NCBI GenBank assembly: GCA_050951005.1
Contig: JBMNIP010000002.1
Span: 310,001 to 374,000, forward strand
Length of the DNA: 64,000 bases
Direction of reading: 5' to 3'
From: UMGS1519 sp050951005
Lineage (GTDB): Bacteria > Actinomycetota > Coriobacteriia > Coriobacteriales > Eggerthellaceae
Part shown: positions 63,356 through 64,000 of the stretch, one piece after another
Position numbering within the stretch: position 1 is the stretch's first letter
Layout of the letters: each line of letters opens with the position of its first letter
Program-made: the position numbers and the translations under genes
Notes under the pieces: generated by a model
Database searches by the model: none
What the model was told of the DNA's origin: nothing
The model's input: the letters and a program-made list of their open reading frames with translations, nothing else

Positions 63356-63374
63356 AATGCTCAGTTCCCTATCT

Positions 63375-64000
63375 CTATACCGATTCCGATGGACGTTTGC
63401 AGCCGATATGCTCGTACGCCCGGCTCGTTGCCTGACGCCCCTTCGGCGTCCGGACAAGAAAGCCCTGCTGGATGAGGTAAGGCTCGTATACATCCTCGAT
63501 AGTACCCTGATCTTCGCTCAACGCCGAGGCGATTGTAGACAGCCCCACAGGCCGGCCTCCGTATTGGATGCAGAGCAGACGAAGGATACGGTTGTCGATC
63601 GCATCGAGTCCGAGCTTGTCGACTTCGAAGAAATCGAGCGCCTGCGAAGCGGTAGCGGCATCGATTACCCCGCTGCCCCTCACTTCAGCCCAGTCACGCG
63701 TGCGTTTCAACAGGCGATTCGCCAATCGCGGGGTACCACGGCTCCTCCGGGCAATCTCGAGCGCTCCATCTTCGGTAATATCGATTTTCAGCAGCGCAGA
63801 CGAGCGCATGATGATGCTTGCCAGCTCTTCGGGCGAATAATAGTCAAGACGGAACGAAATCCCGAAGCGATCCCGAAGCGGCCCTGTCAGCATGCCGCTG
63901 CGCGTTGTAGCCCCAACTAAAGTGAAACGCGGAAGATCGAGGCGGATGGAACGGGCCGCCGGGCCCTTGCCAACCACGATATCGAGAGCGAAATCCTCCA
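63375..64000 (-). CDS. ruvB: Holliday junction branch-migration ATPase RuvB (C-terminal part, runs off the right edge)
   Basis: About 208 residues are in the window; the start and Walker A lie beyond base 64000. Visible are EDFALDIVVGKGPAARSIRL, sensor 1 LVGATTRSGMLTGPLRDRFG with the arginine finger, sensor 2 RRSRGTPRLANRLLKR, and the winged-helix end DNRILRLLCIQYGGRPVGLSTIASAL. Moves Holliday junctions with RuvA during recombination repair. Confidence 0.95.
   Translation of the reverse strand, partial: EDFALDIVVGKGPAARSIRLDLPRFTLVGATTRSGMLTGPLRDRFGISFRLDYYSPEELASIIMRSSALLKIDITEDGALEIARRSRGTPRLANRLLKRTRDWAEVRGSGVIDAATASQALDFFEVDKLGLDAIDNRILRLLCIQYGGRPVGLSTIASALSEDQGTIEDVYEPYLIQQGFLVRTPKGRQATSRAYEHIGCKRPSESV

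Overview
This GC-rich window reads as chromosome from a Gram-positive-type actinobacterium, most likely a gut member of the class Coriobacteriia. That placement is inferred from protein style and gene order, since no rRNA gene is present. Supporting points are a complete F1Fo-ATPase operon whose b subunit carries a signal-peptide-like N-terminus, a non-mevalonate isoprenoid block, a fused SecDF, and a prenylated-FMN decarboxylase operon with a small LpdD-like chaperone. I see no tRNA, rRNA, CRISPR array, insertion sequence or prophage. Nearly all the DNA is housekeeping, and most of it is transcribed leftwards (minus strand).

Layout: 1-0.7 kb holds the end of an HSL-type esterase. 0.75-6.55 kb (minus) holds an acidic low-complexity protein, truA and dnaE. 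6.87-17.87 kb is the most accessory-looking stretch. It has two YfhO-family membrane glycosyltransferases, a GtrA-type flippase and two polyprenyl-phosphate glycosyltransferases, followed by a Tat-type lipoprotein with a repetitive beta-helix-like body. 18.0-25.2 kb is the atp operon (atpI-B-E-F-H-A-G-D-C, minus). 25.5-30.5 kb (minus) holds a dCMP deaminase, glyA, rpiB, a truncated alpha/beta-hydrolase remnant, a Sua5/YrdC protein and a flippase-like membrane protein. A membrane J-domain protein at 30.7 kb (plus) may have a leaderless mRNA.

31.7-34.8 kb (minus) holds a small unknown protein and an operon of a Rossmann/DUF2520 protein with panB and panC. 35.0-37.6 kb (plus) is lpdD-ubiD-ubiX, a hydroxyaryl decarboxylase module, facing a LysR regulator. 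38.6-47.1 kb (minus) is the conserved run pyrH-frr-uppS-cdsA-dxr-S2P protease-ispG-proS. 47.3-52.1 kb has htrA, acpP (plus), tsf, rpsB and aroE. 52.3-55.7 kb has an AGCS amino acid symporter and, divergently, two ECF transporter ATPases without an EcfT next to them. 55.8-62.1 kb has a DUF1292 protein, secDF, tgt and a HAD phosphatase, with queH (plus) making tgt/queH a partial queuosine locus. 62.2-64 kb has a cold-shock protein, an unknown 144-residue protein and the C-terminal part of ruvB.

The strongest candidates for something beyond routine annotation are four. The first is the duplicated CsbB/GtcA/YfhO-like extracytoplasmic glycosylation cluster next to a putative secreted substrate. 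The second is a site-2 protease that seems to have lost its PDZ domain and gained a helix-turn-helix-like insert on its cytoplasmic side. The third is the cleavable-signal form of AtpF together with an enlarged gamma subunit. The fourth is the DUF2520 protein, which may be the missing pantoate-pathway reductase. Start codons were moved inward from the longest reading frame wherever a ribosome binding site and family length argued for it.
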